DNA from: Myxococcales bacterium
GTDB taxonomy: Bacteria; Myxococcota_A; Polyangia; Polyangiales; Houyiibacteriaceae
DNA: 10,653 nt
Direction: 5' to 3'
Assembly: GCA_020354595.1 (NCBI GenBank)
Contig: CP070650.1
Coordinates: 2,602,096 to 2,612,748, forward strand
Part shown: positions 1 through 6,686 of the stretch, in pieces
How positions within the stretch are numbered: the first letter of the stretch is position 1
How the letters are laid out: each line of letters begins with the position of its first letter
Notes under the pieces: model-generated
Databases searched by the model: none
Told to the model about the DNA's origin: nothing
The model's input: only the letters and a program-made list of their open reading frames with translations
Translations under genes and position numbers: made by a program

Positions 1-75
1 CGTGCCGAGGAGCACCGCGCGCTCGCGTCGCTCTTCGACGGTTTGCGCCGACAAGCCGAGTCCCCCCTGGACTAG
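1..75 (+). CDS. C-terminal end of an unidentified protein (5' truncated by window edge)
   Basis: Frame 1 is open from the first base to a TAG at 73-75 and encodes the last 24 residues of a protein, ending in ...LFDGLRRQAESPLD. Nearly every codon ends in G or C, as in the confident genes of this window, which supports real coding sequence. The peptide is charged and probably helical, but 24 residues carry no family signature and I do not recognise it. It converges with the SRPBCC/H1-like gene on the other strand, with 51 bp between the two stop codons. The upstream sequence is needed to name it. Confidence 0.6.
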   Translation, partial: RAEEHRALASLFDGLRRQAESPLD

Positions 76-95
76 GTATCCCTCTGCGGGCGAAG

Positions 96-124
96 CCCCG
101 TGGCGACGAAGTCGCTTTACGGGG
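96..124. terminator. Hairpin between convergent genes, possible bidirectional terminator
   Basis: CCCCGT (96-101) pairs with ACGGGG (119-124). Nested inside, GCGAC (103-107) pairs with GTCGC (111-115) around a GAA triloop. The structure lies between the stop of the left-edge gene (73-75) and the stop of the - strand gene (127-129). Neither strand has a clear T-tract after it, so a terminator role is inferred from position and stem strength. Confidence 0.4.
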
Positions 125-126
125 GG

Positions 127-1473
127 CTAGCGCCTGCGGCGCTTGGTCTTCTTTGCGGTCTTGCCGCGCTTCGTGGGTGCGGGCTTGCGCTTCTTCGAGG
201 CGGTCCTCTTTTTTGTGGAGCGCTTCGGCGCAGCGCGTTTTTTCGTCGTCCGCTTCTTCGCCGCCGTTCGTTTCTTCGCTGTGCGCTTCTTCGTCGCCGT
301 TCGTTTCTTGGTCGTTCGCTTCTTTGCAGCGGCCTTCTTCTTCGTTGTGCGCTTCTTCGTCGCCGTTCGTTTCTTGGTCGTTCGCTTCTTGGCGGCCGCT
401 CGCCTCTTCGTCGTGCGTTTCTTCGTCGCGGAGCGCCTCTTCGGGGCTGCGCGTTTCTTGGCGGCTTTCTTCTTCGCCGCCGCCTTCTTTTTGGCCGCCG
501 CCTTCTTCTTCGCAGCGGCGCGCTTCTTGGCAGCGGCCTTCTTGCGCGCCATGTCGGCTTTCTTCTTGGCCGCGGCTTTTTTGCGCGCCATCTCGGCCTT
601 CTTCTTGGCCGCGACCTTCTTCTTGGCGGCAGCCTTCTTCTTGGCTTCCGCCTTCTTCTTCGCAGCGGCGCGCTTCTTCTCGAGCGCAATCTTGCGCTTC
701 TCGGCGGCCTTGCGCACGGCCTCCGCCTTCTTCAGCCGCAGCTGCTCGGCCTTCTTCTTCGCCTCCGCCTTCTTGCGAGCCTCCTCCGCGGCGCGGCGCA
801 CGGCCTCCGCCTTCCTCTTGGCCTCGGCCTTCTTGCGAGCCGCTTCCTTGCGAGCCGCCGCCTGCGCGCGAGCGAGCTCGCGAAGATCGATGGTCTTGGC
901 CTCGACCCGCTTGCGGGTCTTCTTCGGCTTTTCTTCCTCCTCCTCAGCGCCCTCGTCTTCAGGCGGCGGGGGAGGCGGGACGAAAGGGCGCCTCGGCGCA
1001 GGCCGGCTCGCCTTGATCCCAGACAACGGCAGGTGGCCCGCCTTCTTGGCCGCTGCATAGGCGGCCTTCATTGCGCCCGGCTTGGCGAAGTACGCCTTCA
1101 TCGGGTCGAGATAGAGGGTCTTCCAGATCTTTTCGCAGGCCTTCCCGAGACCGGCTGGAATCTTGGTCTGGGTCACCTCGACCTTCGTGCCCCCGGCCAC
1201 GGGCTCAAACGTGATATCGACTTGGGAGTCGTTTGCGCCCTTGGGGAAGTCCCGGGTCCGCCAGGTCATCGCGATGCGGTTTCCGGTCACCAGATAGACA
1301 TGGGTCGCATCGATGAAACCATCGTGCGCTACCACTCGCCCGCCTACCCAGGGGTCCACCGTAGCCCGCGCTCCTGTAAAAGCGCTGTGGTGGCGCTCGT
1401 CCATCCACGCAGAATATATACGGTTTGGGCTCGCGGGTATCACGGACGAGACAGTGAATTCCTCCGTGTCCAT
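127..1473 (-). CDS. SRPBCC/AHSA1-like domain protein with long histone-H1-like Lys/Ala/Arg tail
   Basis: 448 aa. Residues 1 to about 135 look like an SRPBCC (START/AHSA1-type) hydrophobic-cavity domain. The N-terminal strand and helix include IPASPNRIYSAWMD, followed by a TFEPVAGGTKVEVTQ strand pair and the terminal helix ending WKTLYLDPMKAYF, as in activator-of-Hsp90-ATPase-1-like proteins. A linker follows with six prolines (166-171) and an acidic run (172-181). Residues about 195-275 are rich in A, E, K and R and should form a charged helix. Residues about 265-448 are near-continuous AAAKKK and KKRTT/KKRTA repeats ending KRRRR, resembling bacterial H1-like proteins. The tail suggests nucleic-acid or polyanion binding; the domain's ligand is unknown. 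The ATG at 1473 was chosen because the SRPBCC fold begins there and AAGGA (1484-1488) lies 10 nt upstream. The open frame continues upstream only as antisense to the oxoprolinase gene. The domain call is from recognition of motifs; the function is inference. Confidence 0.85.
   Translation of the reverse strand: MDTEEFTVSSVIPASPNRIYSAWMDERHHSAFTGARATVDPWVGGRVVAHDGFIDATHVYLVTGNRIAMTWRTRDFPKGANDSQVDITFEPVAGGTKVEVTQTKIPAGLGKACEKIWKTLYLDPMKAYFAKPGAMKAAYAAAKKAGHLPLSGIKASRPAPRRPFVPPPPPPEDEGAEEEEEKPKKTRKRVEAKTIDLRELARAQAAARKEAARKKAEAKRKAEAVRRAAEEARKKAEAKKKAEQLRLKKAEAVRKAAEKRKIALEKKRAAAKKKAEAKKKAAAKKKVAAKKKAEMARKKAAAKKKADMARKKAAAKKRAAAKKKAAAKKKAAAKKKAAKKRAAPKRRSATKKRTTKRRAAAKKRTTKKRTATKKRTTKKKAAAKKRTTKKRTATKKRTAKKRTAAKKRTTKKRAAPKRSTKKRTASKKRKPAPTKRGKTAKKTKRRRR
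280..390 (-). repeat. Tandem duplication inside the basic-tail coding region
   Basis: A 45-bp stretch at 280-324 recurs without mismatch at 346-390, an offset of exactly 66 bp (22 codons), so reading frame is kept. It encodes part of the KKRTT/KKRTA repeat of the H1-like tail. Identity at silent positions points to a fairly recent duplication rather than selection on the protein alone. Confidence 0.85.
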
Positions 1474-1493
1474 CGTCCTATGTTCCTTGACTT

Positions 1494-1529
1494 GCTGGCC
1501 TGTATAAGTCCAGGAAACCCATTTGAAAA
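1494..1529 (-). promoter_or_regulatory. Probable sigma-70-type promoter of the SRPBCC/H1-like gene
   Basis: On the - strand, TTTTCA (1524-1529, four of six matches to TTGACA) and TATACA (1501-1506, four of six matches to TATAAT) are separated by 17 bp. Transcription would start near 1494, giving a leader of about 20 nt that contains the AAGGA ribosome binding site. This is an AT-rich patch in otherwise GC-rich DNA. Assigned by eye only. Confidence 0.45.
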
Positions 1530-1659
1530 CCAGAAAATTGCACCCGATCTGCTCCCGAACCGGCCATTTGTGACATCGTTGTAAGCTCTTCGGGCGACTT
1601 GTGCACACAAAAGCGTAGATCGCACGAGCGCTCTTGACCGGGTCTGCGGCCGTGCTTCG

Positions 1660-4600
1660 ATGCAAACCTCGATGGCAGACCGAGCCCCCCGGCACCAGCT
1701 CTGGATCGACCGTGGAGGGACCTTCACGGACTGCATCCACCGTGACAGGCAGACCGGGGCGCTTCGTGTCGTCAAGGTCCTGTCCTCGGATCAGGCACCG
1801 ATCGAGGGAATTCGTGCCTTGCTGGGCCTCTCTTCGAGCGATCCGATCCGGGGCGCCGAGGTCAGGATGGGGACGACGCTGGCGACGAACGCACTCCTCG
1901 AGCGGGGCGGGTGCCCTTGCGTGTTGGTGGCGAACGAGGGGCTCGGCGACCTGACGCGGATCGGGGACCAGACCCGCCCAGACCTCTTCGCTCTGGCGAT
2001 CGAACGTCCGGAACCGTTGCCGGAGGCGGTCGTCGAGGTCCGAGCCCGGGCCACGCCCGACGGAGAGGTCATGCGGCCGCTCGACACCCAAGCGCTCCGG
2101 GCAGCCCTCGAACGAGCCAAAGACGGCGGCGCCCAGTCGGTCGCGGTCTCCTTGATCCACGCGTACCGCGACGGAGGCTTGGAGAAAGCCGTCGCGGAGG
2201 TCGCGAAGGCGCTCGGCTTCTCGCACGTCTCGCTGTCGCACGAGATCTCGAACGAGCTCGGCCTCCTCGGACGCACCGACACGACCGCCGCCAACGCGTA
2301 CCTCACACCGCTCCTCACCCACTACATGGAGCGGCTCGAACAAGACCTCGGCGCGGGCCGGCTTCGCATGATGCAGAGCAATGGCGGGTTGGTCGACTCG
2401 GCGGGCTTCATAGGACGCAATGCCGTCCTTTCGGGTCCAGCCGCGGGCGCGGTGGCGACGGGTGCAGTCGCCGAAGAGCTCGGTCTCTCGGAGGTGATCG
2501 GTTTCGACATGGGCGGCACGTCCACCGACGTATCGCGGTACGCGGGAGGAGTCACTCGGGTGTTCGAAAGCGAGATCGGCGGCATCCGCATTCGTGCCCC
2601 CATGATCGAGCTTCACACCGTCGCGGCGGGAGGCGGCTCGATTTGCGCGCTCGAGGGGAAGCGGATGACGGTTGGGCCGCGGAGCGCCGGCGCAGATCCG
2701 GGACCGCTCTGCTACGGCAGGGCGGGCGCCACCGAGCTCGCGCTCACCGACGTCTCGCTCTACCTGGGCCGCATCGCCGCCGACCGGTTTCCTTTCGCGC
2801 TCGAAGAAGCGCCCGTGAGGAAGAAGCTCGAACAGATCGCGGCGGAGCTCGCGGCGATTGGCGTCGAGCGAACGCCGGAAGAGGTGGCGGAAGGATTCCT
2901 CCGCGTCGCCATCGAGAACATGGCGGCGGCGATTCAAAAGGTCTCCGTCGGTCGCGGTCCCGATGTGCGAACGCACGGCATGGTCGTCTTCGGCGGCGCC
3001 GGTGTCCAGTACGCTTGCCTGATCGCGAGGCGCCTCGGAATTCGCGAGCTCGTGTTCCATCCGTACGCCGGCGTGCTCTCGGCATTCGGAATGGGCGTCG
3101 CCAACTTCGAGTGGCACGGCGAGCGCGACGCGGGGCGCGCCAGCTTGGAGGCGCCATTGCCGGAGCGATGGGACGCTGCATTCGCAGAGCTCGAGGCGGC
3201 TGGGTGCGAGGCTTTGCAGCGCGACGCCGGGGAGGGCGCCAATTGGCGCGTTCGCCGACGTGTCGCGCTTCGCTATCGCGGAACCGAAACCGCGCTCGAC
3301 GTCGACATGGATGAGCCGGATGCGATGCGCTCAGCGTTTGAAGCCGTGCATCGGCGGGAGTTCGGATACGACCGACCGGGGCATCCCATCGAAGCCGCCA
3401 CGCTCAGGGTGGCGGTCGAGCTGCGCAGCGCCAAGCCGGAGCTCCCCGACGTCGAGCCAGGGACCGGCGTGCCAGAGCGAACGACGATGCTGTGGTCGGC
3501 CGGCACGCTTCGTGAAGCGCCGGTCTACCTGCGTGAAGACGTTCCCATCGATACCGAGGTGGCCGGGCCAGCGCTGATCCTCGACGCGACGGGTGCGGTC
3601 GTCGTCGATTCCGGGTTCGTCGCGGTCCGCGACCGGCGCGACTACCTGGTGCTTCGCGACTCCGAGGCGGGTGCCGAACGCGTGACGGCGGACACGCAGG
3701 TCGACCCGGTCCTTCTCGAGGTCTTCAACAATCAGTTCAAGTCGATCGCGGAGCAGATGGGCGTGGTGCTGCAGCGCACTGCAATGAGCACCAACATCCG
3801 CGACCGTCTCGACTTCTCATGCGCGGTGTTCGATTCAGAGGGAGGGCTCGTCGCCAACGCCCCGCACATCCCGGTGCATCTCGGCGCGATGGGCGAATCG
3901 GTGCGCGCCGTGCTCCGAGCTCATCCGGTCACCAGCGCCGGGGACGTATTCGTCACCAACGATCCCTCCGCGGGAGGCTCCCATCTTCCGGACATCACCG
4001 TCGTCACGCCGGTCCACGACGACGAGGGGGCGCTGCGCTTCGTGGTCGCATCGCGTGGGCATCACGCCGATGTCGGCGGGATCACGCCAGGCTCGATGCC
4101 GCCGTTTTCGCGAAACCTCGAGGAGGAGGGCGTCGTGCTGCGAAGCCTCAAGATCGTCGAGGATGGAGTCTTTGCCGAGGCGGAGCTGCGGGAGATCATG
4201 ACCGGGGGCGCAAACCCGGCGCGCAACCCCGACGAGAACCTCGCGGACCTCCAGGCCCAGATCGCTGCGAATGAGAAGGGCATGCAGCTCCTCGACGACC
4301 TGCTCGGACGCTATGGGCTCTCGGTCGTCGCGGCCTACATGCAGCACATTCAGGATAACGCCGCCGATCTGACGGCACGCGCCATCGGCGGGTTGCCCAA
4401 TGGCGAGCACCGATTCGAAGACCACCTCGACGATGGAACTCGCATTGCGGTCCGCGTGACCGTCGACGGGGACAGCATGGAGATCGACTTCACGGGTACC
4501 GACGAAGCCGTAGACAGCAACCTCAACGCGCCGCGTGCTGTGACGATCGCGGCGGTGCTCTACGTCTTGCGCGTGCTGGTCGGCAAGCCGATCCCGCTCA

Positions 4601-5211
4601 ACAGCGGGTGCTTGCGCCCGGTCACCGTTCGGATTCCGCAAGGCTCGCTCCTTTGTCCAGAGGCACATCGCCCGGTGGCGGCCGGCAACGTGGAGACCTC
4701 GCAGCGCATCGTCGACGTCCTGCTGGGCGCCCTCGGCCTCGCCGCCGCCAGTCAAGGAACGATGAACAACATCACCTTCGGAGACGAGCGCCTCGCGTAC
4801 TACGAGACGCTGGGGGGAGGAGCCGGCGCGACCGAAAGACAGGCCGGGGCATCCGGGGTGCATACCCACATGACCAACTCGAAATGCACCGACCCCGAAG
4901 TGCTCGAGACCCGCTTCCCCATTCGGGTACGAAGATTTGCTCTTCGAGAGGGCTCGGGCGGGCGCGGAGCACAGCCCGGTGGGGATGGCTTGATCCGGGA
5001 GCTCGAATTCCTAGCCCCCATGCGCGTTTCCGTGGTTTCCGAGCGGCGCGTGGTCCCCCCCTATGGTATGCGCGGCGGCGGCCCAGGGGCGCCGGGCATG
5101 AATCTGCTCAACGGGAAACCACTAGAACATCGCGTCACCGTGGAGGTGGCGCCAGGCGACGTCCTCCGGGTCGAGACACCTGGGGGGGGCGCGTGGGGTG
5201 ACCCGCAATGA
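1660..5211 (+). CDS. oplAH: 5-oxoprolinase (ATP-hydrolysing) / hydantoinase A+B fusion
   Basis: 1183 aa, close to full-length fused 5-oxoprolinases. Order of domains: HyuA N-terminal segment with [10 protein letters not shown] (15-24) and [13 protein letters not shown] (about 70-82); HyuA core with [16 protein letters not shown] (about 204-219) and the phosphate-binding type motif [10 protein letters not shown] (about 281-290); HyuB from about 681, with [14 protein letters not shown] (about 765-778) and [10 protein letters not shown] (about 797-806), ending in a Gly-rich GGGAWGDP tail. The family couples ATP hydrolysis to opening a cyclic amide: 5-oxo-L-proline to L-glutamate, or hydantoins in relatives. 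The substrate cannot be read from sequence; fusion of both halves favours 5-oxoprolinase. It is presumably cytosolic. The ATG at 1660 is given; the in-frame ATG at 1672 is an equally plausible start, and neither has a clear Shine-Dalgarno site. The stop overlaps the next gene by ATGA. Confidence 0.92.
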   Translation: MQTSMADRAPRHQLWIDRGGTFTDCIHRDRQTGALRVVKVLSSDQAPIEGIRALLGLSSSDPIRGAEVRMGTTLATNALLERGGCPCVLVANEGLGDLTRIGDQTRPDLFALAIERPEPLPEAVVEVRARATPDGEVMRPLDTQALRAALERAKDGGAQSVAVSLIHAYRDGGLEKAVAEVAKALGFSHVSLSHEISNELGLLGRTDTTAANAYLTPLLTHYMERLEQDLGAGRLRMMQSNGGLVDSAGFIGRNAVLSGPAAGAVATGAVAEELGLSEVIGFDMGGTSTDVSRYAGGVTRVFESEIGGIRIRAPMIELHTVAAGGGSICALEGKRMTVGPRSAGADPGPLCYGRAGATELALTDVSLYLGRIAADRFPFALEEAPVRKKLEQIAAELAAIGVERTPEEVAEGFLRVAIENMAAAIQKVSVGRGPDVRTHGMVVFGGAGVQYACLIARRLGIRELVFHPYAGVLSAFGMGVANFEWHGERDAGRASLEAPLPERWDAAFAELEAAGCEALQRDAGEGANWRVRRRVALRYRGTETALDVDMDEPDAMRSAFEAVHRREFGYDRPGHPIEAATLRVAVELRSAKPELPDVEPGTGVPERTTMLWSAGTLREAPVYLREDVPIDTEVAGPALILDATGAVVVDSGFVAVRDRRDYLVLRDSEAGAERVTADTQVDPVLLEVFNNQFKSIAEQMGVVLQRTAMSTNIRDRLDFSCAVFDSEGGLVANAPHIPVHLGAMGESVRAVLRAHPVTSAGDVFVTNDPSAGGSHLPDITVVTPVHDDEGALRFVVASRGHHADVGGITPGSMPPFSRNLEEEGVVLRSLKIVEDGVFAEAELREIMTGGANPARNPDENLADLQAQIAANEKGMQLLDDLLGRYGLSVVAAYMQHIQDNAADLTARAIGGLPNGEHRFEDHLDDGTRIAVRVTVDGDSMEIDFTGTDEAVDSNLNAPRAVTIAAVLYVLRVLVGKPIPLNSGCLRPVTVRIPQGSLLCPEAHRPVAAGNVETSQRIVDVLLGALGLAAASQGTMNNITFGDERLAYYETLGGGAGATERQAGASGVHTHMTNSKCTDPEVLETRFPIRVRRFALREGSGGRGAQPGGDGLIRELEFLAPMRVSVVSERRVVPPYGMRGGGPGAPGMNLLNGKPLEHRVTVEVAPGDVLRVETPGGGAWGDPQ

Positions 5212-5762
5212 ACGCCCGAGACCTCTGGCGGCGCCTTCAACAGATCGTCATCCACAACGTCCTGCACCTCGACGACACGCCCCATCGCATCGCTTGGGGA
5301 GTGTTCATCGGCGCAATCATCGCGTTCACGCCGACCCTAGGACTGCAGATCCTGATCTACATCGCCGTCGCAACGCTGCTAGGAGCGAACAAGTTATCGG
5401 GCATTCCGATCCTCTTCGTCAGCAATCCCTTCACGGCAGTTCCGCTTTACTACATGACCTGGAAGATCGGCGCCGCGGTGATGCAGCCCGACAAAGAGAT
5501 CACGCGCGCCACGATCAAGGAGTGGCTCGGGAACACCGGGCGGGCGCTCAAGGACGACGGGATCGGGCGGCTCCTAGAGGCGGAGTTCTGGAAAGAGGCC
5601 GGACGACTGCTCGCGAGCACCGGCGCGGAGCTTTGGGTCGGCGGGCTGCTCTGTGGGATCGTCGTCGCTCTGCCGGTCTACTTCTTGACCCGGTGGGGCA
5701 TCAACGCCGTTCGTCATTTACGCGAGGCGCGGCGATTGCCGCACGGCCCGATGGACCGATGA
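5208..5762 (+). CDS. DUF2062 family membrane protein
   Basis: 184 aa. Residues about 24-90 carry the DUF2062 pattern: HRIAWGVFIGAIIAFTPTLGLQ, rich in small and hydrophobic residues, then a second hydrophobic stretch with SNPFTAVPLYY (72-82). A final membrane segment spans about 141-163. Between them is a charged stretch (94-137) that is probably outside the membrane. The tail is basic (RWGINAVRHLREARR), suggesting a cytoplasmic C-terminus. DUF2062 proteins have no settled biochemical function; some are annotated near glycosyltransferases. The ATG overlaps the oxoprolinase stop (ATGA), so the two are probably translationally coupled, with G-rich sequence just upstream as the only possible ribosome binding site. 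The pairing does not itself reveal a shared function. Confidence 0.85.
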   Translation: MNARDLWRRLQQIVIHNVLHLDDTPHRIAWGVFIGAIIAFTPTLGLQILIYIAVATLLGANKLSGIPILFVSNPFTAVPLYYMTWKIGAAVMQPDKEITRATIKEWLGNTGRALKDDGIGRLLEAEFWKEAGRLLASTGAELWVGGLLCGIVVALPVYFLTRWGINAVRHLREARRLPHGPMDR

Positions 5763-5827
5763 AAAAAGACGAGCCGACGGGCGACGGAGCGGTGGTGGTG
5801 GCAGGCCGGTACCGTCAACCCGTCGGC
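5762..5827 (-). terminator. Intrinsic terminator of the phasin-like operon, between convergent genes
   Basis: A perfect 9-bp inverted repeat, GCCGACGGG (5773-5781) and CCCGTCGGC (5819-5827), encloses 37 nt containing the palindrome CGGTACCG (5807-5814). Read on the - strand it is followed within 5 nt by a run of six T (5762-5767). It lies just past the stop of the - strand phasin-like gene, so it is oriented to end that transcript; it could also act on the + strand, but no T-tract follows there. Confidence 0.5.
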
Positions 5828-5834
5828 AGGGAAG

Positions 5835-6086
5835 CTAGGCCTTCTTGGTGCTGCCTTCGATGCGATCCGAGAGCTCACCCATCGACTTCGCGATCTCACT
5901 AATCATCTCGGACGTCGAGGTGAGCGTCTTGGCGGCTGCGTCGATCGCGGTCCGGCTCACTCCGAGCCACAGCGCGGTGACGTGGCGACCGAGCGATACG
6001 GCCGCGCCTGCAGCTTCGGTCACCTGATCGACTGCTGCGTTGACGTTTTCTTCGACTTTGGTCTGGATCTTTTCCTGCTCAGTCAT
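5835..6086 (-). CDS. Small phasin-like helical protein
   Basis: 83 aa, predicted almost wholly alpha-helical and amphipathic: a charged N-terminus (TEQEKIQTKVEENVNAAVDQ), an Ala/Val-rich centre (TEAAGAAVSLGRHVTALW, 23-40), a second helix (TAIDAAAKTLTSTSEMISEIAKSM), and a basic end. This pattern resembles phasin-family proteins that coat polyhydroxyalkanoate granules, but such low-complexity helices are easily mimicked and no PHA synthase or depolymerase gene is present here. I infer only a surface- or membrane-associating helical protein. The start at 6086 is preferred over an in-frame upstream ATG because AGGAG (6094-6098) sits 7 nt before it. Its ATG overlaps the stop of the upstream regulator (ATGACTGA, 8 nt), so the two are co-translated. 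A hairpin plus T-tract follows the stop. Confidence 0.75.
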   Translation of the reverse strand: MTEQEKIQTKVEENVNAAVDQVTEAAGAAVSLGRHVTALWLGVSRTAIDAAAKTLTSTSEMISEIAKSMGELSDRIEGSTKKA

Positions 6087-6582
6087 CGGTTTTCTCCTGC
6101 TTGGGGGTCGATGCTCGGGGCAGGGCATCCCTGCCCGTGATCAGCTTGCGGCGAGGGTCGTCGAACAAGACCATGAACGCCTGCGAACCCGCCGGGAGCG
6201 GTTTTCCCGTGAGGCCGCACACCGCGTCGTGCACGAGGGTGATCGGTGTCGCTCCGACGGCGCCCTCGAGCGGATCGTCTGGCGCTCGCTCCTCGGGCGC
6301 GGGGGGCTCGCTGAGCTGCTCGCTGGACTTCTGGCGAATCCGGTGGCGTTCCGAGGCGAGCTTTTCAGCCACGCCGCGCAGCTCGTCCTCGGCCTTGGCG
6401 CCCACGACGTCGAGTGTGTCCAAAGCGTCCTCGAGCAGCGCCCGAACCACATTGGAAACGGGGACCCGCCAGGCGTTCGCGACCCGCTTGAGCTCTTGCT
6501 CGAGCACCGCGGGCACCCGGGTGTGCAACACGCGCTCTTTGCGCGCCTCCCGCCGATCCTTCTTGTCGTCCCCTTCGGCCAT
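6079..6582 (-). CDS. Ribbon-helix-helix-like DNA-binding protein with a distinct C-terminal domain
   Basis: 167 aa. After a highly charged start (EGDDKKDRREARKERV), residues 18-60 fit a ribbon-helix-helix fold: strand VLHTRVP (18-24), helix AVLEQELKRVANAW (25-38), turn RVPVS, then helix SNVVRALLEDALDTLDVV (43-60). A charged helical linker (61-90) and an acidic Pro-rich hinge (91-107) lead to a C-terminal piece (about 112-155) with CGLTGKPLPAGSQAF and a FDDPRRKLITGRDAL strand. This resembles a reduced zinc-ribbon/knuckle layout, but only one Cys is present, so metal binding is doubtful. Likely role: dimeric repressor of its own operon, because a matched inverted repeat lies in its promoter (6602-6631). 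First gene of a two-gene unit with the phasin-like gene. No Shine-Dalgarno precedes the ATG at 6582. Family assignment is by pattern, without a search. Confidence 0.75.
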   Translation of the reverse strand: MAEGDDKKDRREARKERVLHTRVPAVLEQELKRVANAWRVPVSNVVRALLEDALDTLDVVGAKAEDELRGVAEKLASERHRIRQKSSEQLSEPPAPEERAPDDPLEGAVGATPITLVHDAVCGLTGKPLPAGSQAFMVLFDDPRRKLITGRDALPRASTPKQEKTDD

Positions 6583-6588
6583 GGATCT

Positions 6589-6616
6589 TATTTAACACAA
6601 CGTGATACAAACACAA
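6589..6616 (-). promoter_or_regulatory. Candidate promoter of the ribbon-helix-helix gene
   Basis: On the - strand, TTGTGT (6611-6616) and TAAATA (6589-6594) are 16 bp apart in an AT-rich patch; TTAAAT shifted by one base is an alternative -10. The -10 ends 6-7 nt from the ATG, leaving almost no room for a 5' leader. Matches to consensus are partial (about three of six for each element). Confidence 0.35.
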
Positions 6617-6631
6617 GGCCTTCTGTATCAC
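6602..6631. promoter_or_regulatory. Perfect 8-bp inverted repeat, probable operator
   Basis: GTGATACA (6602-6609) and its exact reverse complement TGTATCAC (6624-6631) are 14 bp apart, 22 bp centre to centre, or about two helical turns, so both half-sites face the same side of the DNA. They flank the likely -35 element (6611-6616) of the ribbon-helix-helix gene and lie upstream of the lspA promoter. This fits binding of a cooperative repressor; the neighbouring ribbon-helix-helix protein is the obvious candidate. Confidence 0.55.
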
Positions 6632-6650
6632 ATTTTTGTAAATTGCTGAT

Positions 6651-6678
6651 TTGACACGCCAAAACGAGCTGTTAGAGT
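6651..6678 (+). promoter_or_regulatory. lspA promoter (TTGACA / TAGAGT)
   Basis: A perfect -35 TTGACA (6651-6656) and -10 TAGAGT (6673-6678, four of six matches) are 16 bp apart. The -10 ends 8 nt before the GTG at 6687, so transcription should begin at or within a base or two of the start codon. Confidence 0.6.
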
Positions 6679-6686
6679 CCGCCGCC

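Noticed and set aside
100..1584. Long + strand open frames opposite the basic tail (Leu/Arg/Phe-rich)
   Set aside because: They mirror the Lys/Ala repeat codons of the - strand gene. Low complexity, no recognisable domain, no ribosome binding site.
1600..1607. Palindrome TGTGCACA in the gap upstream of the oxoprolinase gene as an operator
   Set aside because: Eight bases with imperfect flanks; no second copy and no clear promoter alongside, so it is not distinguishable from chance.
1634..1661. Promoter for the oxoprolinase gene from TTGACC (1634-1639) and TTCGAT (1656-1661)
   Set aside because: The -10 matches only three of six positions. If real it would favour the ATG at 1672, but the support is too weak to list.
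1474..3117. Open - strand frame continuous with the SRPBCC/H1-like gene, giving a 996-aa protein
   Set aside because: The extra part is antisense to well-supported oxoprolinase codons and has the Arg/His/Asp-rich composition typical of antisense frames in GC-rich genes. The SRPBCC domain starts at 1473 with its own ribosome binding site and promoter.
3835..4869. 344-aa - strand open frame inside the oxoprolinase gene
   Set aside because: Antisense shadow of strongly conserved HyuB sequence; no start signal or domain.
5835..6582. Toxin-antitoxin pair (ribbon-helix-helix antitoxin plus small toxin)
   Set aside because: The second protein is an amphipathic Ala-rich helix without any toxin fold features, and the regulator has a long extra C-terminal domain unlike short antitoxins.
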